From NCBI GenBank assembly GCA_026014515.1, contig JAOZIG010000168.1, positions 1-16,812 of the forward strand: DNA of 16,812 bases, written 5' to 3'. Positions 1 through 7,036 of this stretch are shown piece after piece (position 1 is the first letter of the stretch; each line of letters starts with the position of its first letter). The position numbers and the translations under genes are program-made. The stretch is from Candidatus Bathyarchaeota archaeon. GTDB taxonomy: Archaea; Thermoproteota; Bathyarchaeia; TCS64. Under the pieces are notes generated by a model that was given only the letters and a program-made list of their open reading frames with translations, ran no database searches and was not told the origin of the DNA.

Positions 1-239
1 CTCCATTGTGGGACCCGAGTCTTGTTGATGAGGTTATCGCCGTTGGGACCGAGGAGGCGGAGGCAATGGCTAGGTGTTTGGCTCGTGAGGAGGGCTTGTT
101 TGCGGGTACTTCTTCTGGGGCTAACGCTGTGGCTGCGTCTAGGGTTGCTGAGGAGCTTGGTGCTGGTGCTAGGGTGGCGACTTTGATGGTTGACTCTGGT
201 TTAAAGTATCTAAGCACCGAGGTTTATCATGGGAAATAG
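1..239 (+). CDS. Cysteine synthase / cystathionine beta-synthase-type PLP enzyme, C-terminal fragment
   Basis: This is the 3' end of a gene that begins before the window; the frame is already open at position 3 and ends in TAG at 237-239. The visible 78 or so residues match the C-terminus of fold-type II PLP enzymes of the CysK/CBS family: a stretch reading LVDEVIAVGTEEAEAMAR, then the glycine/serine-rich G-T-S-S-G-A-N segment whose serine contacts the PLP pyridine nitrogen in this family, and the closing D-S-G-L-K-Y-L-S-T that corresponds to the usual DSGERYLST. Such enzymes join O-acetylserine, O-phosphoserine or serine with a sulfur donor to make cysteine or cystathionine in the cytoplasm. 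The PLP lysine and substrate loop lie outside the window, so the exact substrate cannot be decided. The TTG at position 6 is internal, not a start. Codons here are strikingly rich in G and T. Confidence 0.85.
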   Translation, partial: PLWDPSLVDEVIAVGTEEAEAMARCLAREEGLFAGTSSGANAVAASRVAEELGAGARVATLMVDSGLKYLSTEVYHGK

Positions 240-319
240 GAGAACAATGTTTTCTCCTCTCATGTAACAATGAGTTTGGAGTCCTTACAATGTAATGATT
301 TTGGGTTTTACCCTCGTCG

Positions 320-1141
320 TTATCTTTGAAGTATCCAAATTGAGATAAAACCGAAAATTAGATTCTCAGAAACAACTTCTATTAGATGTGCTATTCTCAT
401 CATATCAGGGATGCCGGTATTGGGAATTATGAGATTCCCTCCCATCACTAACGAGAATAAGAATCCGATAGCAAATGCTGATTCTTTCCATGATGCCTCA
501 AGTTGTCTTATAATTGGTAAGGATAGAATGATGAAACTCGCTCCCCTGAGCAACTGGAACTGTAGGATCCATGACGGAGTTTCCACATCAACATAATGTA
601 TTAATGCTACTGGGTCAAGGAAATTTGCTATTGGTCTGAAGACGAATAATCCGAAGAGGATGTAAATTACTACGTAAATTATGGAGATTAAGAATATTTT
701 GAGGATCAGTGTTCTCCTACTCTTATCTGTTAGGATATTATTTTGTGACCCCAAATCTGTGTTTTTCTTTCTGAATATCTCGACTGCGATAAATGAGTAA
801 ATGAATAATACGATAAAGTCGTTGAATAATATCTTGGGAATTATGTTAACAAGTTCGGGAACAAATACCAGCGTCTCAACTTGGGTTAGTAAAGTTCTCA
901 AAGAATACAAAGCAATAAACATAGCAGCAACAAGTCTAAGCTTCTTACTCTGAACCAGACTAAGCGTGTAGTATACGGCAAGGGTAGTCATTAGAGACAT
1001 TATAAACACATATGGTATCTGACTTGATACTAGTTGAAGTCGGATTCCATAGAAATCGATAGAATATAATGCGGTTAATATTATACTTAGTTCTAGGATT
1101 TTGACAGCTGTATTTACTTTTGTTTTGTAATCTTGAATCAT
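320..1141 (-). CDS. Polytopic membrane protein, function unknown
   Basis: This 273-residue protein starts at an ATG and is mostly hydrophobic, with about seven or eight likely membrane helices (roughly residues 14-32, 42-62, 68-86, 104-124, 146-170, 195-212, 222-243 and 250-271). A charged loop near residues 125-145 separates two halves. The C-terminal part has a polar, possibly functional stretch: G-I-P-D-M-M-R-I-A-H-L-I-E-V, with a histidine, arginine and glutamate next to the last helix, followed by S-E-N-L-I-F-G. I do not recognise a named family. It is convergent with the cysteine synthase-like gene, and the next gene upstream (1364-1984) is on the same strand but 222 bases away, so the two are probably separate transcripts. 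Its base composition is AT-rich compared with the metabolic genes further right, which may mean a fast-evolving accessory gene. Confidence 0.75.
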   Translation of the reverse strand: MIQDYKTKVNTAVKILELSIILTALYSIDFYGIRLQLVSSQIPYVFIMSLMTTLAVYYTLSLVQSKKLRLVAAMFIALYSLRTLLTQVETLVFVPELVNIIPKILFNDFIVLFIYSFIAVEIFRKKNTDLGSQNNILTDKSRRTLILKIFLISIIYVVIYILFGLFVFRPIANFLDPVALIHYVDVETPSWILQFQLLRGASFIILSLPIIRQLEASWKESAFAIGFLFSLVMGGNLIIPNTGIPDMMRIAHLIEVVSENLIFGFISIWILQR

Positions 1142-1363
1142 GAGGGCTAGAAAATATAGGTCAGATAAAAAATGTCATTGTAGCAGGTAATTAGACTAAA
1201 TACACTTAGAGTAACGCTCATTCACAACACAAAAGAGAATATAAACGAAGTGAGTTCCAGAAACTGTTCTATTACGCATATTATGAAACAATGTGTTTGT
1301 ATTTCATTTATTATAATGAAAGATTTAGGGGGTTAAGAAGTTGCAGATTAGAAATTTGAGATG
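1142..1363. other. AT-rich intergenic region between two membrane-protein genes
   Basis: No gene is visible here. On the minus strand it must hold the promoter of the 273-residue membrane protein; candidate AT-rich boxes lie at about 1151-1158 and 1163-1172. Near the other end is a 7-base inverted repeat, TTTCATT (1302-1308) and AATGAAA (1315-1321), with a 6-base loop. A further ATGAAA at 1283-1288 could pair with the same TTTCAT, so two alternative small hairpins are possible downstream of the 1364-1984 gene. No T-run follows them on the minus strand, so a terminator role is weak. Confidence 0.4.
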
Positions 1364-1984
1364 TTATGCACCTATGATCATATAGGCTTCTCGAATTGCC
1401 GCCAAAATTAGTATTGATAAAGAAATAATGACTGCTATCCATTGTTCTTTTTTGAATGGAGGTCTGTTTTCTTTTAGTATAGGTATTGATTCCTGTAATA
1501 TGCTGGCACTTTTATTCGCAGATATGGAGTCAGTTGCTACAGCAAATAGACATGCTGCCATCATTTCCCATAGACCACTTCGTTGAAACACTGATAAAGA
1601 AAGAGCCATTTTAGCTTCCATTTGGATGCTAAATGAGTTGGTTCCTAGGGTTATGGCATACATGATCATCCAAGCGAGGGGTATGAGGTATCCATAGGAG
1701 AAATAATCAACACGTAGTACATAGTTTCCCAGTAAAATGAATGCCCAGCTAATTAGGTTTAGACCTAAGATTGTTCTAATTTCTTGAAAAATTGTTTCAG
1801 CTGCAGTCTCTCCCGCTAATTTTCCTAGTATACTTATGCCTCTTATTATGCCTTCAGGCAACAAAGTGTAGGAGATCAGCCAAACTCCAAAGAACAATAA
1901 TAAACCAAGAGAATATAATCCAACAAAACGAATGAATACATTGTCATTATCAAGTAATGGTCTCATTTTGTCATCAAAATGCAT
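1364..1984 (-). CDS. Membrane protein, possibly SpoIIM-like
   Basis: This 206-residue protein has about five membrane segments (near residues 18-38, 72-88, 95-113, 135-152 and 183-203), with an ATG start at 1982-1984. Its middle part, with L-G-N-Y, then I-T-L-G, and S-G-L-W-E-M-M-A-A-C-L-F-A-V-A-T, is reminiscent of the SpoIIM-like (DUF95) integral membrane family, in which an R-x-G-L-x-E stretch precedes an alanine-rich helix; here it reads Q-R-S-G-L-W-E-M. That resemblance is by eye and weak, and the role of archaeal members is unknown in any case. The gene is divergent from the 112-residue membrane protein at 2196 across a 211-base AT-rich region. A box at 2011-2018, read on the minus strand, sits 27-34 bases upstream and would suit a leaderless transcript. 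Confidence 0.65.
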   Translation of the reverse strand: MHFDDKMRPLLDNDNVFIRFVGLYSLGLLLFFGVWLISYTLLPEGIIRGISILGKLAGETAAETIFQEIRTILGLNLISWAFILLGNYVLRVDYFSYGYLIPLAWMIMYAITLGTNSFSIQMEAKMALSLSVFQRSGLWEMMAACLFAVATDSISANKSASILQESIPILKENRPPFKKEQWIAVIISLSILILAAIREAYMIIGA

Positions 1985-2010
1985 GTTTCTTATAAAAAGT
2001 TTAATGTGAG

Positions 2011-2018
2011 ATTATTTT
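2011..2018 (-). promoter_or_regulatory. TATA-like box of the 1364-1984 gene
   Basis: On the minus strand this reads AAAATAAT and lies 27-34 bases upstream of the ATG at 1984, the distance expected for an archaeal TATA box feeding a leaderless or nearly leaderless mRNA. The whole region is AT-rich, so the assignment is tentative. Confidence 0.35.
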
Positions 2019-2112
2019 ATGTTGTGCATGAATTAAATTAGTTTTAACTTTCTATAATTAATGACGTTATAATGTAGATATAATTATACATCTAAGATGC
2101 GATGTATGAATA

Positions 2113-2159
2113 TAGAATACTTATTCTACTAAGTAGAACACTTGTTCTAAAGAACAAGT
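2113..2159. promoter_or_regulatory. Array of three overlapping palindromes, candidate operator
   Basis: Three perfect inverted repeats abut one another: TAGAATA-ct-TATTCTA (2113-2128), TTCTACT-a-AGTAGAA (2124-2138) and ACTTGTTCT-aa-AGAACAAGT (2140-2159). All share a four-base core, so AGAA or TTCT occurs at 2114, 2124, 2135, 2145 and 2151. The first four are spaced 10, 11 and 10 bases apart, about one helical turn each. The last palindrome runs directly into the TATA-like TTTATA at 2159-2164 of the gene starting at 2196. This layout suggests cooperative binding of a dimeric regulator next to, or over, the promoter. The binding protein is not identifiable from the window. Confidence 0.6.
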
Positions 2160-2164
2160 TTATA
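2159..2164 (+). promoter_or_regulatory. TATA-like box of the 112-residue membrane protein gene
   Basis: TTTATA lies 32-37 bases before the ATG at 2196 and directly abuts the third palindrome of the upstream array, so a protein bound there would compete with TBP/TFB or recruit them. Confidence 0.5.
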
Positions 2165-2195
2165 GCAACCATAAACAAATCGTCACTGAATAAAT

Positions 2196-2534
2196 ATGTT
2201 CGGAAATCTCATCGGAATAATAATCATTAACATCATATTACAAGCACCAGCACTATGGTATTCGGCTAGAAACATACTAGGAATTAACCGTGTGGAATTT
2301 ATGGATGCAGTAAAAATTACCGCAGTATTTACAATTGTTAACCTTTTAATGCAGATATTTATTGGGGCCGAGGTCGCTGAATTTTTTCAGATAATCGCGT
2401 ATCTGTATGTTGTGCGTAGGTATTTTGAGACTAGTTGGAGGAACGCTGGATTGATAGCATTATTCATGCTGTTCATAAACATAGTGATTAGCCTACTTTT
2501 AATGGGGCCAGGACTTTTCCTTTACATTAGATAA
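2196..2534 (+). CDS. Small membrane protein, function unknown
   Basis: This 112-residue protein starts at ATG 2196 and has four probable membrane helices (about residues 4-20, 41-58, 62-78 and 88-109). A basic patch, V-V-R-R-Y-F-E-T-S-W-R-N, lies before the last helix. No catalytic motif is visible and I recognise no family. It is divergent from the membrane protein at 1364-1984 and convergent with the serine hydrolase at 2621-3790. Its main interest is the elaborate palindrome array just upstream of its TATA-like box, which suggests that it is tightly controlled. Confidence 0.75.
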   Translation: MFGNLIGIIIINIILQAPALWYSARNILGINRVEFMDAVKITAVFTIVNLLMQIFIGAEVAEFFQIIAYLYVVRRYFETSWRNAGLIALFMLFINIVISLLLMGPGLFLYIR

Positions 2535-2620
2535 AAAAACTTAACTCAATGCTCTACAGTGGATTCTTTTCATGTAACAAGCATATTGAATTTTCTTATT
2601 CTTGTCCTCATCTTTCTGGT

Positions 2621-3790
2621 TTAGATTATTAGAGCGGGGATAATGTATTCGATGAGTATCTCGTTCAAAGGTTCTTCTTCAATATAATATCCCCCAGTCA
2701 AAACGATCATCATCTCATATTCTGGGAACAAGATTATTTTTTGGCATCCCCATCCTGATCTGAGAACTACATCAATCGAATAATCACTGCCTTCGTATGT
2801 TCGTAGCCACCATTGATACCCGTATCTTGTACCATATGCCTCATTCCAGCCGGGAATATCATAGGAGATGTACTCCTGCATTGTTTGGTGTACCCAAGGC
2901 TCAGGGATAATTTGTTGTTCATTCCATTTTCCTTGTTTCATAAATAGGTAACCGAATTTTGCCATGTCTCTGGGAAGCATGTAGTTGCTACCTGAAGCCT
3001 GAACTATCTCTGGTTGTATGAAACTCCAATCTACCTCGGATATTCCAAGAGGCTTGAGCAAGACCTCTTCTGCGTAGATATCCATGCGTCTGCCTGTTGC
3101 GCGTTTTATTATCTCGCCTAGTAGATTTACATCGCCACAGCTGTAATACCATCGGGTTCCGGGGCCGGCTACTACTGGTTTGTCTAGTATGTATCCTATT
3201 GGGTCGTCTACGATGAATAGCTGGATGAGGTCGTTCTCATAGTTTCTTGAGTTTACTGGTATCTCCATACCGTTCCAGTCAAATCCACTACTCATGGTTA
3301 GGAGATGTTCTATGGTGATCTTCTTCTTTTGGGCGTCAAATGAGTCAGCGTATTCTGGGAAATAGGTGTAGATTGGTGTTTCTACGCTCTCAATGTAGCC
3401 TTGTTCGATGGCTATGCCTGTGAGGGCGGATGTTAATGCCTTGGTTACTGATGCCATATGGTGTAGGGTTGTTCTGTTGAACTCGACGTACTCCCCTTGG
3501 TATCCTCTGCCGCTAAAATTGTACTTGTAGCCATCAAAATACTCCTCAAAAACTAGTTGCCCATCCTTGACAATCAATATACTATGAAGTTTATCATATT
3601 CTCCTGCCTCAATCCTGTTCATGAGCTTGTTGAGAGGCTGTAGGTTTAACCCATGTTCTCGTAGGTCAGAGGTCTCCCCGCCGTCATTTACCTGTTCAGG
3701 TACATGATACCGGTAATGAGTATTGAGTTGAATGAAGAATCCACCAAATAACATGGCTCCTACGATTATGGCGGTTATCCCTGTTCGCAT
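2621..3790 (-). CDS. Serine hydrolase of the beta-lactamase / penicillin-binding protein superfamily (class C type)
   Basis: This 389-residue protein opens with a hydrophobic segment (residues 4-21) that should act as a signal anchor, placing the domain outside the cell. The class C-type signatures are in order: S-V-T-K at 114-117 with the nucleophile Ser114 and Lys117; Y-S-C at 216-218 inside a YYSCGDVNLLGEII stretch, where the tyrosine is kept but the third residue is Cys rather than the Asn of class C beta-lactamases; and S-G-W-G-C-Q at 345-350, followed by the strand K-I-I-L-F-P-E-Y, taking the place of the KTG box. Many esterases and peptidases of this family carry such variants, so a broad hydrolase (esterase, amidase or D-amino-acid peptidase) is likelier than true antibiotic resistance. 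The start is ATG. It is divergent from another exported protein at 3920. Confidence 0.9.
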   Translation of the reverse strand: MRTGITAIIVGAMLFGGFFIQLNTHYRYHVPEQVNDGGETSDLREHGLNLQPLNKLMNRIEAGEYDKLHSILIVKDGQLVFEEYFDGYKYNFSGRGYQGEYVEFNRTTLHHMASVTKALTSALTGIAIEQGYIESVETPIYTYFPEYADSFDAQKKKITIEHLLTMSSGFDWNGMEIPVNSRNYENDLIQLFIVDDPIGYILDKPVVAGPGTRWYYSCGDVNLLGEIIKRATGRRMDIYAEEVLLKPLGISEVDWSFIQPEIVQASGSNYMLPRDMAKFGYLFMKQGKWNEQQIIPEPWVHQTMQEYISYDIPGWNEAYGTRYGYQWWLRTYEGSDYSIDVVLRSGWGCQKIILFPEYEMMIVLTGGYYIEEEPLNEILIEYIIPALII

Positions 3791-3919
3791 ATGTTTATGA
3801 TGGCTTGGTTTTGTTGAAAAGGCTGATTCAAGAATGATCAGGGGAATTTCATACTGAACATTTCAACTAAACAATGTTGTTGAGATGTGCTTATGAGAAA
3901 ACATACTGGATTCATATCT

Positions 3920-4555
3920 ATGATTGAGAAGATCAAAGAAAAAAGACAATACATCTTCCTCGGGTTACTACTGGTCCTAATCACTGCCGGTAACTATTAT
4001 CTGAATGGTGGCGCCAAGGCGAACTGGGTAGAGGCAACAGGCTATGGGTTTACGATGTTACACCCACCGGGTATAACTCCATGGACCACTGGGTTGGATG
4101 AGGAAAATGTATTTGATCTCTATGGAAATTATCAGGCTTCTTCCATGTCTGGTATGATGGGGTTTAACTTTGATAACAAGGAGTTTGGAGTGACGTGGGT
4201 TACCATGGAGGATGTAACAAGTTTGGAGACGCTTCTTGACATCCATTATCATTCAGCTGAGGTAAACGCTGATAAACGCGACAGAGGATTCAACATAGAA
4301 CTAGAGCCAATAATCGAGAGTACCTTGAACGGTCACGAAGCAGTATACCAGATACACATTTTGGAGCTTGATATGCCGGGTGAAGATAAACTACTTTACG
4401 CGAAAGGCGCTGCAGCTGGCTGGACCTGTGAAGAAACAGGTGTGTCTTATGTTTCGTATCTGTTGATGTGGAACTGGGGCTCGCCTCCAAGGGTGAGCGC
4501 GTCTGGGGCGATTGATGCTTTAAACCAGTATTTAGATACCTTTGAATGCCATTAA
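3920..4555 (+). CDS. Membrane-anchored exported protein, function unknown
   Basis: The open frame extends from a GTG at 3887, with ATG codons at 3893 and 3920. I favour 3920, which gives a typical short basic N-terminus (MIEKIKEKRQ) before a hydrophobic segment I-F-L-G-L-L-L-V-L-I-T-A-G-N-Y-Y; all three starts keep that anchor. The remaining 180 or so residues should be outside the cell. They form an alternating beta/alpha pattern that opens with G-Y-G-F-T-M-L-H-P-P-G, reminiscent of the 'Y-x-F-x-x-x-Y-P-x-x-W' start of PsbP/Mog1-like domains, but this is only a resemblance. One late segment contains C-E-E-T-G and the protein ends F-E-C-H, so two cysteines could form a disulfide. It ends 8 bases before the convergent gene at 4564 and is divergent from the serine hydrolase, which is also exported. 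Confidence 0.7.
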   Translation: MIEKIKEKRQYIFLGLLLVLITAGNYYLNGGAKANWVEATGYGFTMLHPPGITPWTTGLDEENVFDLYGNYQASSMSGMMGFNFDNKEFGVTWVTMEDVTSLETLLDIHYHSAEVNADKRDRGFNIELEPIIESTLNGHEAVYQIHILELDMPGEDKLLYAKGAAAGWTCEETGVSYVSYLLMWNWGSPPRVSASGAIDALNQYLDTFECH

Positions 4556-4563
4556 CAAGGGTT

Positions 4564-4806
4564 TCAGCCTTCTTTTTTGGATTTTGTCAATGCTATTATA
4601 TCATGTATGTCAATGTCGAGTCTCAGGACTCCATTGCTATATGATGTGACGAGAACAGAGTTGTCGAGAAAATCGGTTTCCTTTAGCTCGCCAAGTCTGC
4701 CTTCAATGAGTACCTTTTCTCCTTTCTCGCTGATCGAGAGCACATCAATATAATTCTTTGAGACCATATCAATGGAGAAGCCGTTTTGTCTTCTTTTTTC
4801 CTTCAA
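4564..4806 (-). CDS. Small hypothetical protein
   Basis: This is an 80-residue frame starting at TTG 4804-4806; an ATG at 4765-4767 would give a 67-residue form beginning MVSKNYIDVLSI. The predicted pattern is mostly beta-strand, with charged turns (S-I-S-E-K-G-E-K-V-L-I-E-G-R-L-G-E-L-K-E-T-D), then V-L-V-T-S-Y and V-L-R-L-D-I-D-I-H-D-I-I, and a lysine-rich tail. There is no membrane segment, so it should be cytosolic. I do not recognise it. Support comes from its coding-like composition, the neat fit between neighbouring genes, and an AT-rich box (TTTATTA on the plus strand, 4834-4840) lying 28-34 bases upstream of the TTG. Confidence 0.55.
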   Translation of the reverse strand: MKEKRRQNGFSIDMVSKNYIDVLSISEKGEKVLIEGRLGELKETDFLDNSVLVTSYSNGVLRLDIDIHDIIALTKSKKEG

Positions 4807-4853
4807 ACCCTGTCAAGAATAATTGATTTGTTGTTTATTATTTCGGTATTCAA

Positions 4854-4863
4854 ACATCGATGT
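4854..4863. promoter_or_regulatory. Palindrome upstream of the regulator gene
   Basis: ACATCGATGT is a perfect 10-base palindrome placed 4 bases before the TATA-like TTTTAAA (4868-4874) of the winged-helix regulator. It could be an autoregulatory operator also affecting the divergent small gene at 4564-4806. A single 10-base palindrome is weak evidence by itself. Confidence 0.35.
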
Positions 4864-4867
4864 GAAG

Positions 4868-4874
4868 TTTTAAA
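4868..4874 (+). promoter_or_regulatory. TATA-like box of the winged-helix regulator
   Basis: TTTTAAA lies 28-34 bases upstream of the in-frame TTG at 4902 and 37-43 upstream of the ATG at 4911. Transcription would therefore begin around 4895-4902. That allows either a leaderless TTG start or an ATG start with a very short leader. Confidence 0.5.
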
Positions 4875-4910
4875 GTCTAATATTGGGAAATTAATCAGTA
4901 GTTGTTTGAT

Positions 4911-5690
4911 ATGCCTGACCTGTATGAGTTATTCTTTGAACTATCAAACGAAGATAGAGTAAATATTCTGAGACTGCTTCAGCGAGAGCATATCAACTTA
5001 ACCAACATATCAACAAAATTAGAGCTTAGAAACCAAGAATCCAGCAGACATCTATCCCGGCTCGAAGAATCAAGGCTTGTCCATAAAAACACTGATGGAA
5101 CATATCAGGTCACAGCCTTCGCTGAGCTGATACTCAGAAAACAAGATGAGATCGGGTTCCTGCTTGAGCATAGAGACTACTTTAATTCTCACTCACTTGA
5201 TGGGTTACCAAGTGATTTAGTAGCGAAATTAGGTGTTTTGGCTAACAGTGAACACGTTGATGATACTTTGATCGCGCTTCAGGTAGTGAAAAGGATCATT
5301 GATGAGTCTGAGGAATATCTTTTCAGGCTCAGCGATCAGTTCCTAATGGTCCTCATGGACCCAATCGTAGCAGCCACAGATCGTGGAATCCATTATTGTT
5401 TCATCTACTCGGCTAACATCAAAGTGCCACCAGACGCCACGGACACTGTACGTCTCAGAGGTGCACGTGACCGGGGGAACTTCTTTTCCTATACTCATGA
5501 AAATGTATCTGCTTTCATGGTTATGTCAGAGAAAGAGGTTATGCTTGCTTTCCCTAAGCTTGATGGTAGCTATGATTACACTGGGTTCAATAGCACTGAT
5601 ATCGAGGTTCTCCGTTGGTGCAAGGAACTCTACGAGTATCATAACGCTGAGCGTATGCCTCCATTACCATTATGGAAAGACATACCCTAA
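4911..5690 (+). CDS. Archaeal winged-helix transcriptional regulator with FilR1-type effector domain
   Basis: Residues 1-75 or so form an ArsR-like winged helix: L-Y-E-L-F-F-E-L-S-N-E-D-R-V-N-I-L, then N-I-S-T-K-L-E-L-R-N-Q-E-S-S-R-H-L-S-R-L-E as the recognition region, then G-T-Y-Q-V-T as the wing. The remaining 185 or so residues (from L-P-S-D-L-V-A-K-L-G-V-L near residue 99) match the layout of the FilR1-type domain (DUF1724 and relatives) found with such helices in many archaea and thought to sense small molecules. The length of about 260 residues is typical. I chose ATG 4911; an in-frame TTG at 4902 adds three residues and is compatible with the TATA position. No metal-binding cysteine cluster is seen, so the ligand is unknown. 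It lies between the divergent small gene and the convergent malY-like gene. Confidence 0.85.
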   Translation: MPDLYELFFELSNEDRVNILRLLQREHINLTNISTKLELRNQESSRHLSRLEESRLVHKNTDGTYQVTAFAELILRKQDEIGFLLEHRDYFNSHSLDGLPSDLVAKLGVLANSEHVDDTLIALQVVKRIIDESEEYLFRLSDQFLMVLMDPIVAATDRGIHYCFIYSANIKVPPDATDTVRLRGARDRGNFFSYTHENVSAFMVMSEKEVMLAFPKLDGSYDYTGFNSTDIEVLRWCKELYEYHNAERMPPLPLWKDIP

Positions 5691-5716
5691 CAATGTAAAT
5701 TTCTAGAATAGTTTGT

Positions 5717-5748
5717 TTAAAGAAAAAAGGGTGTTACCCGAGGGTAAC
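5717..5748 (-). terminator. Hairpin plus T-run at the end of the malY-like gene
   Basis: Read on the minus strand, GTTACCC-TC-GGGTAAC (5748-5733) forms a 7-base perfect stem that begins at the last base of the stop codon. It is followed within a few bases by a run of six T and then CTTT (5728-5719). This resembles a bacterial-type intrinsic terminator. Archaeal termination usually needs only the T-run, so the hairpin is notable, and it may alternatively stabilise the mRNA end. Confidence 0.6.
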
Positions 5749-6920
5749 TATAGCTCGTTTACTGCTTTCTCTAGGTTCTCTAGAGCTTGTTTTAGCAGTG
5801 CCCTTGGGCAAGCGAGGTTGAACCTCATGAACATGGAGCCTCCTCTTCCGAACAAGGTTCCCTCGTCCAGCCATAGCTTGGCTTTCTTTAGCATGAAGTC
5901 CATTAGCTCCTCGTCGTTCATTCCGAGTGCGCTGAACTCTACCCATGTGAGGTATGTTCCCTCTAGTGGGTATACCTTGAACTGTGGTAGTTTCTCCGCG
6001 AAGAACTCGTTGAACAACTTGAGGTTTCCACGTAGGTATGCTAGACACTCCTCAAGCCATGGCTCTCCATGGTTGTAGGCTACGTCCTGTGCAAGTGATC
6101 CGAAGATGTTGCTGTGTCCGCTGCCCTTTGAGACCTGTGCTGCGAATCCTGCCCTGAGCTTGGGGTTGGGGATGATTGCGTCTGCGTTGGTCAAGCCAGC
6201 TAGGTTGAATGTCTTGCTGGGTGCGACCAGTGTGACTGTTCTCTGCATCGCGTCCTCTGAGACTGTTGCTGTGCATGTGTGCTTGATGTCTCCGAGAATC
6301 AGGTCGTTGTGGATCTCGTCGCTGATGATGAGAATATCCTTTTCCTCACAGATCTTTGCTAGTTTCTCTAGCTCCTCCTTCTTCCAGACCCTTCCGATTG
6401 GGTTGTGGGGGCTGCATAGGATGATCATCTTTGTCCTGTCGTCTATCTTCTTCTCAAGGTCCTCAAAGTCCATCTCATAGTGTCCACCCTTGTCGATGAG
6501 GGGGTTCTCTACGATCTGGCGTCCTGTTCCGCGGATCTGGTTCATGAAGGGATAGTAGACTGGGGGCTGGATGAGTATCTTGTCACCGGGCTGGCTGAAT
6601 GCTTGGATTGCGATACTGAATCCAGCGACTACGCCGGGGCTCCAGAGTATCCATTCCTTCTCTACACCTTTCCATCCGTGGCGTTTCTCCATCCAGTTGA
6701 TTAGGCCTGTGTAATAGCCCTCTGTGAATGATGTGTACCCGAAGATTGGGTGTGCTGCTCTTTCTTTTAGTGCCTCAACTACCTCTGGTACTACTGCGAA
6801 GTCCATGTCTGCGACCCATAGTGGAATCAGGTCGTCCATGCCTGTGATCTGCTTCATCAGTGTCCATTTGGCGCTGTTTCTTGAGGTTCTGTCGATCTTT
6901 GTATCAAAGTCGTATACCAA
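5748..6920 (-). CDS. MalY/PatB-family PLP-dependent C-S lyase or aminotransferase
   Basis: This 390-residue protein has the full fold-type I aminotransferase core of the MalY/PatB (cystathionine beta-lyase-like) branch. It opens Y-D-F-D-T-K-I-D-R and has L-W-V-A-D-M-D-F near residue 34, the family hallmark. Y123 stacks with PLP in V-Y-Y-P-F, N173 lies in S-P-H-N-P-I-G, D201-E-I-H binds the pyridine nitrogen, Lys236 in A-P-S-K-T-F-N-L-A-G forms the Schiff base, and Arg366 in M-R-F-N-L-A binds the substrate carboxylate. Family members split cystathionine or cysteine to pyruvate, ammonia and a thiol, or act as aminotransferases; sequence alone does not decide. The start is a TTG (6918-6920), placed exactly where homologues begin. 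A TATA-like element at 6948-6956 on the minus strand lies 28-36 bases upstream. A sulfur amino acid role would fit the cysteine synthase-like gene at the left edge, but they are 5 kb apart. Confidence 0.92.
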   Translation of the reverse strand: MVYDFDTKIDRTSRNSAKWTLMKQITGMDDLIPLWVADMDFAVVPEVVEALKERAAHPIFGYTSFTEGYYTGLINWMEKRHGWKGVEKEWILWSPGVVAGFSIAIQAFSQPGDKILIQPPVYYPFMNQIRGTGRQIVENPLIDKGGHYEMDFEDLEKKIDDRTKMIILCSPHNPIGRVWKKEELEKLAKICEEKDILIISDEIHNDLILGDIKHTCTATVSEDAMQRTVTLVAPSKTFNLAGLTNADAIIPNPKLRAGFAAQVSKGSGHSNIFGSLAQDVAYNHGEPWLEECLAYLRGNLKLFNEFFAEKLPQFKVYPLEGTYLTWVEFSALGMNDEELMDFMLKKAKLWLDEGTLFGRGGSMFMRFNLACPRALLKQALENLEKAVNEL

Positions 6921-6947
6921 ATTGATCCCATCAATATCCCTGCTATG

Positions 6948-6956
6948 TGAATATAT
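6948..6956 (-). promoter_or_regulatory. TATA-like box of the malY-like gene
   Basis: The minus strand reads CATATATTC around here, 28-36 bases upstream of the TTG start at 6920. The spacing supports a leaderless or very short-leader transcript and helps justify the non-ATG start. Confidence 0.45.
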
Positions 6957-7036
6957 GTATACCGAGAGAGCCTCTGTTTATATGTAAAAATTAACTGAAT
7001 AAGCGCATATTGTAATAGGTGAGAATGTGTAGGCAG

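Noticed and set aside
260..2580. Repeated 11-mer TCATGTAACAA at 260-270 and 2570-2580, each shortly after a stop codon
   Set aside because: In a window of this length dozens of 11-base matches are expected by chance, and the flanks do not match.
3813..3867. Inverted repeat GTTGAAA (3813-3819) and TTTCAAC (3861-3867) between the serine hydrolase and the 3920 gene
   Set aside because: Only 7 bases with a 41-base gap in AT-rich DNA; not distinguishable from chance.
5713..6078. A 121-residue open frame on the plus strand antisense to the malY-like gene, and other long frames such as 6106-6480 and 6724-6987
   Set aside because: They lie fully or mostly inside a gene with clear family motifs and give low-complexity Ser-rich products; the strand's G/T bias makes stop codons rare.
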